64,000 nt of DNA from RGIG7213 sp045124505 (lineage in GTDB: Bacteria; Bacillota; Clostridia; Oscillospirales; CAG-272): NCBI GenBank assembly GCA_045124505.1, contig JBGVLZ010000017.1, positions 1-64,000 on the forward strand, in the 5' to 3' direction. Both the position numbers and the translations under genes were made by a program. The notes under the pieces were generated by a model. That model was not told where the DNA came from. It saw only the letters and a list, made by a program, of their open reading frames with translations, and did no database searches. Each line of letters opens with the position of its first letter. The stretch's first letter is position 1. Shown here piece by piece: positions 1-8,666 of this stretch.

Positions 1-572
1 GCTTTCATAATAGCGGAAACAACGCAGATGCCTGCGATTGGAATGCCTGCGAGAACGTCGATGTTATTTTTGTTCAGACCTCCGATGGCATTGACGGGTA
101 TCGGAACAGCCTTGCAGATGTCAGCCACGGTATCGGTAGAGGTCAGTACCGTCTTAACCTTTGTGGTTGTTGGATAAATTGCACCGACACCGAGATAATC
201 AGCCCCTCCCTCATAGGCTTCAAGCGCCCACGGAACAGTTTTTGCGGTCGCTCCGATGATGAAATCATCGCCGAGGATTTTTCTTGCGGTTGCGATGGGC
301 ATATCCTCTTTTCCGAGGTGTACGCCCTCTGCTCCTACGGCAAGAGCTACGTCGATACGGTCATCGATGATCAGCGGAACGTTATATTTTTTCGTCAGCT
401 CGTGAACCTTTTCCGCAAGCTCAATATACTCCATTGTGGATTTGTTTTTCTCACGGATCTGAAGAATGGTAGTGCCGCCTTCGAGTGCTTCCTCTACACG
501 ATGGAGAAATTCTGCTTCCTCAAAGCCCGTGGAATCGGTTATAAAGTAAAGTGTTGTATTAAAGTTTTTCAT
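1..572 (-). CDS. thiE: thiamine-phosphate synthase, 3' end cut by window edge
   Basis: Joins the thiazole and pyrimidine phosphates to make thiamine monophosphate, the last joining step of the pathway in the cytoplasm. About 190 codons are visible of a family usually near 210. The frame stays open to base 1, so only the C-terminal end is missing. Visible landmarks are QIREK near residue 37, IDDRIDVAL, VGAEGVHLGKED, a GADYLGVGAIYPT phosphate-binding strand and AIGGLNKNN, all typical of ThiE TIM barrels. The ATG at 570-572 has an AAGGAG ribosome site and lies 9 nt after the thiH stop, so it is the last visible gene of the riboswitch-controlled operon. Confidence 0.93.
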   Translation of the reverse strand, partial: MKNFNTTLYFITDSTGFEEAEFLHRVEEALEGGTTILQIREKNKSTMEYIELAEKVHELTKKYNVPLIIDDRIDVALAVGAEGVHLGKEDMPIATARKILGDDFIIGATAKTVPWALEAYEGGADYLGVGAIYPTTTKVKTVLTSTDTVADICKAVPIPVNAIGGLNKNNIDVLAGIPIAGICVVSAIMK

Positions 573-581
573 ATTCGCTCC

Positions 582-1835
582 TTATACGTACAAATAATCG
601 TTGAGAACCGGTTGAAGCCCTTCTCCCTCAATATCCTGATACATTTTGTCAAGGCTGCGGTTATCATCAATCTCAAACTGCTCGTCACCCTGAACCTCGT
701 TACTCTCCTTACCGCTGTATTTGTTTTCGTGATCCCCGATACCCGTAGAAACACCTGCGGATACCTTTGTGGCGGCGATCTTTACAATGCCGTTGCGGAA
801 CTCCGCACTCTCACGGGAGGATACAGTGATACCGACGAACGGAAGGAAAATACGGTAGGCGCAGATGATCTGACAGAGTTGCTTTTCGTGAACGTCAAGG
901 GGATTTATCTTGTCATTGTTGATGATAGGACGAAGTCGGGGACAGGACAGCGACATCTCGGCATGAGGATATTTTCTCTGCAAATAGTAGACGTGCAATG
1001 CGCTTGCAAGAGCATCCTTGCGGAAATCGGATAGTCCGAGCAACGCAGAAAAAGCCACGCCTCGCATACCGCCGCGCAAGGCTCTTTCCTGTGCGTCAAA
1101 GCGGTAAGGCCATACACGCTTGTGACCGAGCAGGTGAAGCTGTTCGTATTTGTCGGTATCGTATGTTTCTTGGAATACGGTTACGTAGTCCGCGCCACAT
1201 TCGTGAAGATACCTATATTCATCGGTATTGACGGGATAGATCTCAAGTCCGACCATGCGGAAGTATTTTCTCGCCAGCTTGCAGGCTTCACCGATGTATT
1301 CCACGTTGCTCTGCACACGGCTCTCGCCTGTCAGAATCAGGATTTCTTCCATTCCGCTGTCGGCAATGACCTTCATTTCCTTTTCGATCTGCTCCATAGA
1401 GAGCTTCATTCGATTGATATGGTTATAGCAGTTAAAGCCGCAGTACACACAGTAGTTCTCGCAGTAATTTGCTATGTAAAGTGGTGTGAACAAATACACG
1501 GTATTGCCGAAATGCTTACTCGTTTCAAGTCTTGCTCTCTCTGCCATCTGTTCAAGGAAGGGTTCTGCCGCAGGTGATAATAGAGCCTTGAAGTCCTCAA
1601 TCGAACAGTTGGTATGCTCCAACGCAGCTCTTACATCTCTTGCCGTGTATTTTGAATAGTCGTAAGAGTTCATCTGCGACATTACTTGGGAGCACACGTC
1701 CGATTCAATGATCTCCATACCGGGCAGATATTCCATGTGGTTCTTTCGGCTCGTGGGATCATTTTCGATGCGATGCTTTTTCGCAAGCGCTTCGGGCGAA
1801 AGATGCTCCGAATCTACAAAAAATTGATTCTCCAT
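582..1835 (-). CDS. thiH: 2-iminoacetate synthase (tyrosine lyase), radical SAM
   Basis: Cleaves tyrosine to dehydroglycine (2-iminoacetate) and p-cresol by radical SAM chemistry; dehydroglycine is the glycine-derived part of the thiazole ring in anaerobes. The cluster motif C-x3-C-x2-C (CENYCVYC) begins at about residue 125, and the C-terminal third matches the biotin/thiamin-synthesis-associated domain. The 417 aa product is of normal ThiH length. I place the start at the ATG at 1835: a GTG 9 nt upstream lies inside the GAGGTGA ribosome site and is unlikely to be used. It follows thiG by 10 nt and precedes thiE. Confidence 0.93.
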   Translation of the reverse strand: MENQFFVDSEHLSPEALAKKHRIENDPTSRKNHMEYLPGMEIIESDVCSQVMSQMNSYDYSKYTARDVRAALEHTNCSIEDFKALLSPAAEPFLEQMAERARLETSKHFGNTVYLFTPLYIANYCENYCVYCGFNCYNHINRMKLSMEQIEKEMKVIADSGMEEILILTGESRVQSNVEYIGEACKLARKYFRMVGLEIYPVNTDEYRYLHECGADYVTVFQETYDTDKYEQLHLLGHKRVWPYRFDAQERALRGGMRGVAFSALLGLSDFRKDALASALHVYYLQRKYPHAEMSLSCPRLRPIINNDKINPLDVHEKQLCQIICAYRIFLPFVGITVSSRESAEFRNGIVKIAATKVSAGVSTGIGDHENKYSGKESNEVQGDEQFEIDDNRSLDKMYQDIEGEGLQPVLNDYLYV

Positions 1836-1845
1836 TATGTTCACC

Positions 1846-2616
1846 TCAATCTCTGAGGAAGCCTATCAAGGGATCAGAGGCGGATGCGCCGCGGGTCAGC
1901 ACTCTGCCAAGTCCCGAAAGGTATGCCTTACGACCTGCTTCAATTGCCTGTTTGAATGCCGATGCCATCATGGGAAGGTCACCCGCGGTTGCAAGTGCGG
2001 TGTTAGCCATAATTGCCGCCGCACCCATCTCCATTGCTTCACAAGCCTGCGAAGGTCTGCCGATACCTGCATCCACAATGATGGGCAGGTCGATCTCGTC
2101 AATGAGAATCTGAATAAACTCTTTCGTGGCGAGTCCTTTGTTTGAACCGATAGGAGAAGCAAGTGGCATAACGCTTGCGGCACCGGCATTAACAAGGTCA
2201 CGTGCCGTGTTCAGATCAGGATACATATACGGCATAACCACAAAGCCTTCTTTAGCAAGGATTTCAGTTGCCTTAATGGTTTCCTGATTGTCGGGAAGCA
2301 GATATTTGGAGTCGCGCATGATCTCGATCTTTACAAAGTTGCCGCAGCCAAGCTCACGGGCAAGGCGTGCAATACGTACAGCTTCTTCGGCATTTCTTGC
2401 TCCACTGGTGTTAGGAAGCAATGTAATTCCTTCAGGAATGTAATCCAGGATACTTTCCTGTTCCTTGGTGTTTGCACGGCGCACAGCAAGAGTGATGATA
2501 TCAGCACCTGCATCCTTTACAGCGGCTTCAATCAGCTTCATAGAATACTTACCGGAGCCGAGAATAAAACGGGAATTAAACTCGTGGCCGCCAATAATCA
2601 GTTTATCGTTGTTCAT
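1846..2616 (-). CDS. thiG: thiazole synthase
   Basis: Builds the thiazole phosphate ring from deoxyxylulose 5-phosphate, dehydroglycine from ThiH and sulfur from ThiS thiocarboxylate. The 256 aa product has the family's N-terminal region (FILGSGKYS), the KIEIMRD stretch, the VMPLASPIGSNKG phosphate-binding loop and the DAGIGRPSQA segment. The ATG at 2616, preceded by AAGGAAAC, gives the normal family length. An in-frame ATG ten codons upstream is less likely because it has no good ribosome site. It works directly with the neighbouring thiH and thiS products. Confidence 0.93.
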   Translation of the reverse strand: MNNDKLIIGGHEFNSRFILGSGKYSMKLIEAAVKDAGADIITLAVRRANTKEQESILDYIPEGITLLPNTSGARNAEEAVRIARLARELGCGNFVKIEIMRDSKYLLPDNQETIKATEILAKEGFVVMPYMYPDLNTARDLVNAGAASVMPLASPIGSNKGLATKEFIQILIDEIDLPIIVDAGIGRPSQACEAMEMGAAAIMANTALATAGDLPMMASAFKQAIEAGRKAYLSGLGRVLTRGASASDPLIGFLRD

Positions 2617-2635
2617 TTTATGTTTCCTTCTTTCA

Positions 2636-3271
2636 TTAAGTTTCAAATTGTTCTGCTAATATTCTCATCACAGTATGCGCCTGATGCGCGGCGCAAAGCA
2701 TCACACGGGAAGCAACAAGGCTTCCTGCCTCTGATATATCGCTTGCTCTGTCACCGCAAAGGTAAAATCTCTTTGCTACTCTGCGGGTTTGGATGGTGTT
2801 AGCACTGCCGAATCCCGCCATTCCCGATGCCGCCACAAGATACTTGTCCGGCATTTCTTCGAGAACAAGATTTGTCAGCATTGCCTTAGCTTCGGCATCA
2901 TCAAAGGCTTCGCAGATGATATCGGCATCTTTCAAAAGCTCTGCCGCATTGTCTTCGGTAATACGGACGGTATGAGATTCAATTCCTATATACGGTGCAA
3001 TCTCTTTCAAATTTTCAGAAAGAGCATCGGTCTTCTTCATTCCGATTTGACTTACTTTGTATTGCTGGCGGTGGAGATTGGTTATATCCACCTTATCAAA
3101 ATCAATAAGAATCAGTTTTTCAATGCCGGCACGTGCAAGAGAAATGGCAATATTTGAACCAAGCCCACCAAGGCCACAGATTGCGACTGTTGCTGACGAA
3201 AACTTTTGTTGCAGCTCTTCACCGTTTCGCTCTTTCAAAGCGTTATTCCATTCTTCTTTTGTCGGGATCAG
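2636..3271 (-). CDS. thiF: ThiS adenylyltransferase, probable CTG start
   Basis: Activates the C-terminal glycine of ThiS by adenylation so that it can receive sulfur. It is an E1-like Rossmann protein with GLGGLGSN (nucleotide loop), LIDFDKVDITNLHRQQY and the CGDRASDI region seen in short clostridial ThiF proteins. The frame is open upstream to a TTG at 3298 that has no ribosome site. The good site, GGGAGGTGG at 3277-3285, lies 8 nt before a CTG at 3269-3271, and family members begin at about this point (xIPTKEE). The CTG follows the thiS stop by one nucleotide, which fits tight coupling. Function is secure; the start codon is inferred. Confidence 0.88.
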   Translation of the reverse strand: MIPTKEEWNNALKERNGEELQQKFSSATVAICGLGGLGSNIAISLARAGIEKLILIDFDKVDITNLHRQQYKVSQIGMKKTDALSENLKEIAPYIGIESHTVRITEDNAAELLKDADIICEAFDDAEAKAMLTNLVLEEMPDKYLVAASGMAGFGSANTIQTRRVAKRFYLCGDRASDISEAGSLVASRVMLCAAHQAHTVMRILAEQFET

Positions 3272-3272
3272 A

Positions 3273-3467
3273 TTAACCACCTCCCACAAAGCTGACAACT
3301 TCCACGCTGTCGCCGTCCTGAAGCACGGTTTCGCCGTACTGCGATTTTGGAACGATGTCTCCGTTACGCTCTACCGCAATTCTTTTGGGATCATAGTGCG
3401 TTGTTGCGAGGTATTCTGCAACCGTCTTGCCAGCAACATCGAGTTCCTCACCATTTATCTTTACCAT
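3273..3467 (-). CDS. thiS: sulfur carrier protein ThiS
   Basis: Small ubiquitin-like carrier of 64 aa that holds the thiazole sulfur as a C-terminal thiocarboxylate. It ends in FVGGG, the diglycine tail needed for adenylation by ThiF and transfer to ThiG. The start at the ATG at 3465-3467 is set by a GGAGG five bases upstream; the longer open frame upstream runs back toward the riboswitch terminator. It is the first gene after the TPP riboswitch and is followed at once by thiF. Confidence 0.93.
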   Translation of the reverse strand: MVKINGEELDVAGKTVAEYLATTHYDPKRIAVERNGDIVPKSQYGETVLQDGDSVEVVSFVGGG

Positions 3468-3485
3468 AAAAACCTCCGAAAACAA

Positions 3486-3517
3486 CAAAAAAGGAAGCTA
3501 CCGATTTGGTAACTTCC
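3486..3517 (-). terminator. intrinsic terminator of the TPP riboswitch
   Basis: On the minus strand GGAAGTTACC and GGTAGCTTCC form a 10 bp stem (one G-U pair) with a 5 nt loop, followed by a run of T. It lies between the riboswitch aptamer and the ribosome site of thiS, so it is the expression platform that would stop transcription when TPP is bound. Confidence 0.9.
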
Positions 3518-3554
3518 TTAATGTACTGTATTATTCCTAATATTCTGTATCAGG

Positions 3555-3635
3555 CATCCCTACGTTGGCATTATCCAAATCAGGTTCTCGGTCGAAGGTC
3601 ACGCCTTCCTCTCAGCCCGTAATACGAGCTCCCGT
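3555..3635 (-). promoter_or_regulatory. TPP riboswitch (thi-box)
   Basis: The minus strand carries the conserved thi-box parts in order: a GGGAGCT start, GGGCTGAGAGGAAGG, CGACCGAGAACCTGAT and GGATAATGCCAACGTAGGGA. This is the TPP-binding aptamer. It sits upstream of an intrinsic terminator and the thiS-F-G-H-E operon, so thiamine pyrophosphate is expected to switch transcription off. Confidence 0.96.
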
Positions 3636-3654
3636 TTGTTTAATTATTGAGTAT

Positions 3655-3683
3655 ATTATACACCTAACTTAATATAATTGCAA
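3655..3683 (-). promoter_or_regulatory. promoter of the thiamine operon
   Basis: Reading leftwards, a -35 TTGCAA (3678-3683), a 17 nt spacer and a perfect TATAAT (3655-3660) precede the riboswitch by about 20 nt. Confidence 0.8.
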
Positions 3684-3732
3684 GTGCTTTTTAGAATGTT
3701 CACAGAAAAGTTAAACACAGCGGTCAATATCC

Positions 3733-4338
3733 TTATCCCTCATAGGGACGAACACGAAGAACTGCTCCGACCGATTCGCATATTTTTCTGCAAATCTCCT
3801 GCTCCTCCTTTGAGGTTACAACATCGACAACCGTCATAACAACGTTGGGAACGTACTTGGAGCAATCCTTCGTAAAGTTAAGCATAGCATCGTAAGAATC
3901 AATACCAAACTTCGGACGAACCACCTTTAAATACTCTTCCTTGTTGGTTGCGTTTAAACTTACGGAAACCGTATCAATGAGACCTTCAAGCTTAGGCGCT
4001 GTTTTTTCATTCCAAATCAGATCCGCAAGGCCGTTAGTATTGATACGAATCTTGATATCACTTTTTGATTTAATATACTTTGCAACTTCCAGCAAATCAT
4101 ATAGACGTTCCGTAGGCTCCCCATAGCCGCAAAAAACAATTTCATTATACTTGGATAAATCCCAGGTATCGATGCTGCCACACACCTCTTGCACGGTTGG
4201 CTCTCTGTCAAGCCACAAGGAATCGGAGCCGTATACGCCCTTGCCGTTATGTCGCAAACAGAAGGTGCAGGCGCAGGGACAACGGTTTGTCATATTTACA
4301 TAGATACCGGTCTTCACAGGATATGTAATTGTCATCAT
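3733..4338 (-). CDS. TatD-associated-type radical SAM protein
   Basis: Short radical SAM enzyme of 201 aa with the cluster motif CPCACTFC (C-x3-C-x2-C) at about residues 19-26, the GEPTE SAM-contact segment and a partial TIM barrel. Length and motif spacing resemble the small radical SAM family often annotated as TatD-linked; the substrate is unknown and no tatD gene is present here. The ATG at 4338 has a GGAGG 8 nt upstream, located within the end of the ECF S-component gene, which it overlaps by 4 nt, so the two are translationally coupled. It may modify something related to the vitamin B6 genes beside it; that is inference only. Confidence 0.75.
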   Translation of the reverse strand: MMTITYPVKTGIYVNMTNRCPCACTFCLRHNGKGVYGSDSLWLDREPTVQEVCGSIDTWDLSKYNEIVFCGYGEPTERLYDLLEVAKYIKSKSDIKIRINTNGLADLIWNEKTAPKLEGLIDTVSVSLNATNKEEYLKVVRPKFGIDSYDAMLNFTKDCSKYVPNVVMTVVDVVTSKEEQEICRKICESVGAVLRVRPYEG

Positions 4339-4847
4339 ATAGATTTTCCTCCATTGATCATTGGCTTAATATTCAATTTATCCATCGCAAGTCCGAGAGC
4401 GACAAAGAGAATGCTGCTTAAAAGCGACTGAGTAATATATCCCGGTATTCCTGCCAGAGGAGAAACAAAATTGCCGGTGATCAGAGCCTCGTACAGATAG
4501 TATCCACCGATACATAACGCCCATGCCGGAATCAGCGCAAGCATATTACGCCAGGTAATTATCTTGACACTTTTTCGTGAAAAGAACAACACTGCAACGG
4601 TTTTTATAATTACGGATGCGGGTGCCCAAATAGCAAATCCGGTAAGACAGTCGGCAAGAAGCGCTCCGCCTGCACCAACAAACATAGCATAAGGAAATGG
4701 CAGAAGGCAGGCCGCAAGATAAATAAATCCATCACCGACATGAGTGTATCCGGTATGGCTTGGAATGTGCAAATAAGCAGTGAAGACAAACACCACAGCA
4801 GTAAAAACACCTGCAAGGCACATTAGTTTTATTCTTTCATTTTTCAA
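4335..4847 (-). CDS. ECF transporter S-component, candidate vitamin B6 precursor uptake
   Basis: Integral membrane protein of 170 aa with about five or six hydrophobic segments and the small-residue-rich TM1 and GDGFIYLAACLLP/GAGGALLADC segments typical of ECF substrate-binding S-components. It would partner with shared EcfA/A'/T subunits, which are not in the window. It lies 14 nt downstream of pyridoxal kinase and overlaps the radical SAM gene. This context suggests pyridoxine or a related vitamer as substrate, by inference. The start is a TTG at 4847 behind AAAGGGGGAA; no ATG is available nearby. Confidence 0.7.
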   Translation of the reverse strand: MKNERIKLMCLAGVFTAVVFVFTAYLHIPSHTGYTHVGDGFIYLAACLLPFPYAMFVGAGGALLADCLTGFAIWAPASVIIKTVAVLFFSRKSVKIITWRNMLALIPAWALCIGGYYLYEALITGNFVSPLAGIPGYITQSLLSSILFVALGLAMDKLNIKPMINGGKSI

Positions 4848-4861
4848 AAAAGGTTCCCCCT

Positions 4862-5686
4862 TTAGATTTCTGTTAAAAACTCTTCAAAGCAAATGCCGTC
4901 GGTTTTAGGCAGATCGAGTTCTACAGTTCGCCGCAAAACCTTGGCAATGAACGAGGATGCATGACGCACTGAATCTATAAAATCCACTCCGTTAACAGCG
5001 TCTGCCGCAATAATAGAGGAGAAAACATCTCCGGTTCCCGATCGGCAGGGACCTACCTTATGCTCCCTGACCGTTTGCGGCTCTTTTCCTGCTTCATAAA
5101 TAAAATTCTCAAGATCCTCACCACGCTCAAGACCGGAAATAACAATTTTCTCTGGTCCCATCAGGCTTAGCTTTTTACACAGTACAGTTAGTTCGTTTTC
5201 ATCCATATCAAGCTTATATTCTGTCCCTGTCAGAAAACAAGCCTCTGTTAGGTTTGGCGTCAAAATATCTGCAAAAGGTACAAGCGAAGACATCTGCTCT
5301 GCCAAAAGCGTTGAATATGTAGGATATAGCTTACCGTAATCTCCCATAACGGGATCAATAACGGTGATGTTGTCCTCTTTCTTAAAAGTCTCCAAGAACC
5401 GTTTTACGATGCGTATTTGCTCCGGTGATCCGAGAAACCCCGTGAGAATACCATGAAAGTCCAGTCCCAATTTCACCCACTCATCAATGTAGGCGTTCAT
5501 ATGTTCGGTATAGTCGGTGTAATAAAAACTGTCAAACCCCGTATGATTGGAAAAGATTGACGTCGGCAACGGACAGCACTGTATCTTCATTGCAGATATG
5601 ATAGGTAATGATGCCGTTATGGAACAGCGACCGAAGCCGCTGAAGTCATTAATAACAGCAATCTTTTTTTGACGATTGTGCGACAC
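4862..5686 (-). CDS. pdxY: pyridoxal/pyridoxamine kinase (PdxK/PdxY type)
   Basis: Phosphorylates B6 vitamers with ATP as part of cytoplasmic PLP salvage. The ribokinase fold is visible as INDFSGFGRCS near the N-terminus, DPVMGDYGKLYPTY in the middle, LTPNLTEA and a catalytic GTGD loop (RSGTGDVFSS) near the C-terminus. The frame opens at an ATG at 5707 with no ribosome site. A GTG at 5684-5686 lies 10 nt after AAGGAG and fits the usual N-terminus better, giving 274 aa. It is divergent from the MocR gene, which would be its natural regulator but is truncated. Confidence 0.85.
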   Translation of the reverse strand: MSHNRQKKIAVINDFSGFGRCSITASLPIISAMKIQCCPLPTSIFSNHTGFDSFYYTDYTEHMNAYIDEWVKLGLDFHGILTGFLGSPEQIRIVKRFLETFKKEDNITVIDPVMGDYGKLYPTYSTLLAEQMSSLVPFADILTPNLTEACFLTGTEYKLDMDENELTVLCKKLSLMGPEKIVISGLERGEDLENFIYEAGKEPQTVREHKVGPCRSGTGDVFSSIIAADAVNGVDFIDSVRHASSFIAKVLRRTVELDLPKTDGICFEEFLTEI

Positions 5687-5779
5687 TTTCGTTCTACTCC
5701 TTAACATTTTGATGCTATTATTATATACTATCTCTGTACATATTAAAATAGTCAGTTTAGGAGAATTTTATATATTCAG

Positions 5780-6637
5780 ATGAAGTACACAATCGGCAAA
5801 GAAAAGCGCCCTGTTTACTTGCAGCTATACAATCAAATAAGAGAGGATATCGTAAACGATATTCTGCGTTATGATAGCAAGCTTCCCTCTATCCGTACTC
5901 TTGCCGAGGAACTTCGCACAAGCACTTTAACAGTAGAGCACGCATACGCCCTGCTCTGCGATGAAGGATATGTCGAGTCGAGAGAACGTAGTGGATTTGT
6001 TGTATGTTTCCGAAAAACAGACGGTTTTGCTTCTACAGCGCAGACAGCACACAGGTATCATAGAGCAAAAGAAACTAACCATACTTATCCGGACTTTCCT
6101 CTCTCTGTTTTAAGCAAAACTATGCGTAATGTTCTGACGGAGCACGGCGACCTGCTGCTCGAAAAATCTCCCAACTACGGTTGCACCGAGTTAAGAGAAG
6201 CAATCAAACAATACCTTGCACGCAACAGAGGTATTTCGGTTGAGGCCGAACAGATCATCATCGGTTCAGGCTCCGAATATCTGTATGAACACATCATTAT
6301 GATGCTTGGAAGATCTCATACCTACGCGATAGAGTCACCTTCCTATAAGAAGATCAAGGAGATTTACCACGCGTCCGAGGTTCGATATGAATTGCTCCCT
6401 CTGTCGCACGACGAAATTGATAGTCCTGCACTCTCAAGGACGACAGCAAACGTTATTCACACCACGCCGTACAGAATCTTCCCTACGGGCGTTAGCGCAA
6501 CGGCCTCAAAGCTTCACGAATACGTTCGTTGGGCAAGCCAAAAACACCGCTATATCATTGAGGATGACTTTGAATCAGAGTTCTCAATTTCTACCAAACC
6601 GACGGACACGCTTATTGCTCCAATTAATACGCTCTAA
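5780..6637 (+). pseudogene. truncated MocR/PdxR-family regulator
   Basis: GntR-type winged-helix domain (about residues 1-75, with LPSIRTLAEEL and TVEHAYALLCDEGYV) followed by the first half of an aminotransferase-like domain (GSGSEYLYEH, YAIESPSYKK, IIEDDFESEF). MocR proteins are usually about 450-480 aa; this frame stops after 285 codons. Homology ends after STKPTDTL, at about base 6613, before the PLP-binding lysine region. The rest is replaced by inverted helicase sequence. It faces pdxY, as PdxR regulators do, so it probably once sensed PLP for that gene. PLP sensing is expected to be lost; the DNA-binding half could still be made. Confidence 0.85.
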
Positions 6638-7660
6638 ATCGACACCATTGGACATTCTGTGGGAACGATTAAGGTCTGTGTGATATAAAACAGTATAATT
6701 GAGTCTATCGCGCGCAATAGGGTTATTAACATAATTATCTTTATATGTATTCCAGTTATTTGTAAGTATTTTCGGACAAAGCACCAACACGGACTTATTT
6801 CTGTTTTCATAATACTTAATAACAGCTAATGCAGTAAACGTTTTTCCGAGACCTACGCTGTCTGCCAAGATACAGCCGTTATACTTTTCCAGTTTATTGA
6901 TAATAGCAAGTGCTGCATCCTTCTGAAAGTTATACAACATACTCCAGATTTTACTTTCTTTAAATCCGGTTGCTTCGTTTGGAAGAACATCTTATGAGAC
7001 ATCTTCAAGAAATTCATTGAAAATATTATAGAGAGTTACAAAATAAATGAAATCAGGAGAGTTTTCTTTGTATGCAACAGTAATATTCTCAAGCACAATG
7101 TCGGTAACGTCTTGCAATTGATTCTTATCACGCCAAAGTTTATCAAACAAATCTACGTATGCTTTACTGAACGGCATCTCGGTCTTTTGAATCATACTGT
7201 ATGCATTGTTTTCACGTTCACAACCAAGATCCACAGTTGTAAAACCATTTATGGGCATATAATTTTTATCGTCAACATTAATAAAGCCCATCATATTTTC
7301 GTTTGAAATATTGGATTTAAAAGTGACCTTGTCACGTATCCAATCTGCACATTCTTTTGCTATGGCTTTTTGTGTAAGCTCATTGCGGAGTTTCACCTCA
7401 AATTCTGTTCCGTATAAACTACGTTCTCTGGTGAGACGAGGAATATAAAACTCCTTTTTTTCTTTTGGTGCCTTTTCAGTTGTGAAGGACGGCGATGTGA
7501 AAATAAAACGCAGTTCTTCAATGCTTTTTAACTCTTTTTTTAATTCCTGAAAGGCATAGATAGAGAAACAAGCTGCCGCTATTGACATCTTGCTACCTGA
7601 TTTTAATTCGGAAGCCAAATCCTCTTTTAAGTTTTTTCTTATGTTATCAATTAATTCCAC
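6614..7660 (-). pseudogene. decayed SNF2-like helicase, N-terminal part only
   Basis: The frame starts at a GTG (7658-7660) and encodes 222 residues of an N-terminal PLD-like region (SIAAACFSIYAFQELKKEL), then hits a TAA at 6992-6994. The same frame continues without shift into DVLPNEATGFK and a helicase core with Walker A in DSVGLGKTFTA and motif Ia in VLVLCPKILTNNW. Homology ends at ERINWSN, base 6614, where truncated mocR begins on the other strand; motif II (DExH) and everything after it are missing. So there is one nonsense codon plus a 3' deletion. Such proteins normally exceed 900 aa. It is very likely non-functional. Confidence 0.88.
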
Positions 7661-7738
7661 AGTTCATTTCTCAACTTCCACTCACTGCGTTTTAACTATA
7701 GCTTACTTAAAGTATTCTAATGCAGTAGTAATATAATA

Positions 7739-8614
7739 TTACCCTTTTAAGAATTCCAAGTACTGATCTAATCGCTTGTTGAGATATTTTGTAAAAAGCT
7801 TTACCATCTCAGCCCGGTGCTCGAAAGCATCGTAATAACGCATCCTATCGGTAAATTTAATATCGATTGGCGGGTAACCTAATTTCATCAGTTCAAGATT
7901 TATAATCAGACGTCCCGTTCTACCGTTACCATCTATAAACGGATGTATGTTTTCAAACTCAATATGCAAGTCTGCGAGTTTTTCAACAATGTTGCGGTCA
8001 TCTGATGTATATTTCTGCAACAGATCACGCATCTTCTCTTCAATAAGATACGGTTGCACGGGTTCATTTTTCGCTCCAATTATTCGAACCGGTACACGGC
8101 GGTATACACCACGGTCGAGAGGTTTATCAGCGAGGACGAGTGAATGTATCTGTTTGATGACTGTTTCTGACAACGTAACACGTTCCTTGACGAGGTCACA
8201 GATGTAATAGAACGCATCTTTATGACCAACAGCTTCCATATGATCCTTCAACGGCTTTTGATAAATAGTCAATCCTTTGAGAACCATATCAGTTTCACGC
8301 AATGTCAGAGTGTTGCCCTCTATTGCATTTGAGTTATAGGTGTACTCAATCATAAAATCTTCATTGAGTCGAGCAACTTCTCCCTCGGTAAGCGGACGAA
8401 GAGTGTCAAGTTCAATCTTCTTTTGCTCTATCTGTTCCATGAGAGATTTCTTTGCTCTGAAACGGCCATCAATAGGTTTCGGGGTGCTATCCGGAATATA
8501 CCATATCTTTCCTTCACGCCATGCACCGTCTACCTGTCCGTTAACACAGAGCGTTCTCACACGTCGGTCGGAAATACTCCATTTTTCTGCCGCTTGTTTT
8601 GTTGTCATAGCCAT
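7739..8614 (-). CDS. Fic domain protein with N-terminal helix-turn-helix
   Basis: Fic enzymes transfer AMP or another nucleotide part to target proteins. The active-site motif HPFIDGNGRTGR is complete near residue 235. The regulatory helix motif is TYNSNAIEGN, near residue 90, whose glutamate normally blocks ATP. The first 60 residues form a MerR/excisionase-like DNA-binding motif (TTKQAAEKWSISDRRVRTLC). The 291 aa product is typical of class II Fic proteins. The start is the ATG at 8614 with CGAGGT upstream; the longer open frame would run through its own promoter. No antitoxin gene is adjacent, in line with the self-inhibited class. Confidence 0.88.
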   Translation of the reverse strand: MAMTTKQAAEKWSISDRRVRTLCVNGQVDGAWREGKIWYIPDSTPKPIDGRFRAKKSLMEQIEQKKIELDTLRPLTEGEVARLNEDFMIEYTYNSNAIEGNTLTLRETDMVLKGLTIYQKPLKDHMEAVGHKDAFYYICDLVKERVTLSETVIKQIHSLVLADKPLDRGVYRRVPVRIIGAKNEPVQPYLIEEKMRDLLQKYTSDDRNIVEKLADLHIEFENIHPFIDGNGRTGRLIINLELMKLGYPPIDIKFTDRMRYYDAFEHRAEMVKLFTKYLNKRLDQYLEFLKG

Positions 8615-8666
8615 ATATTTAAACCTCGTTACGTAGGTATTTGACAAAATAGAATTTAACATTTTA

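Noticed and set aside
318..1577. Long plus-strand open frames opposite thiE and thiH
   Set aside because: They mirror well-conserved genes on the other strand, have no ribosome sites and no recognisable protein features.
3277..3298. TTG at 3298 as the thiF start
   Set aside because: No ribosome site precedes it; the good site lies downstream, inside the resulting extension.
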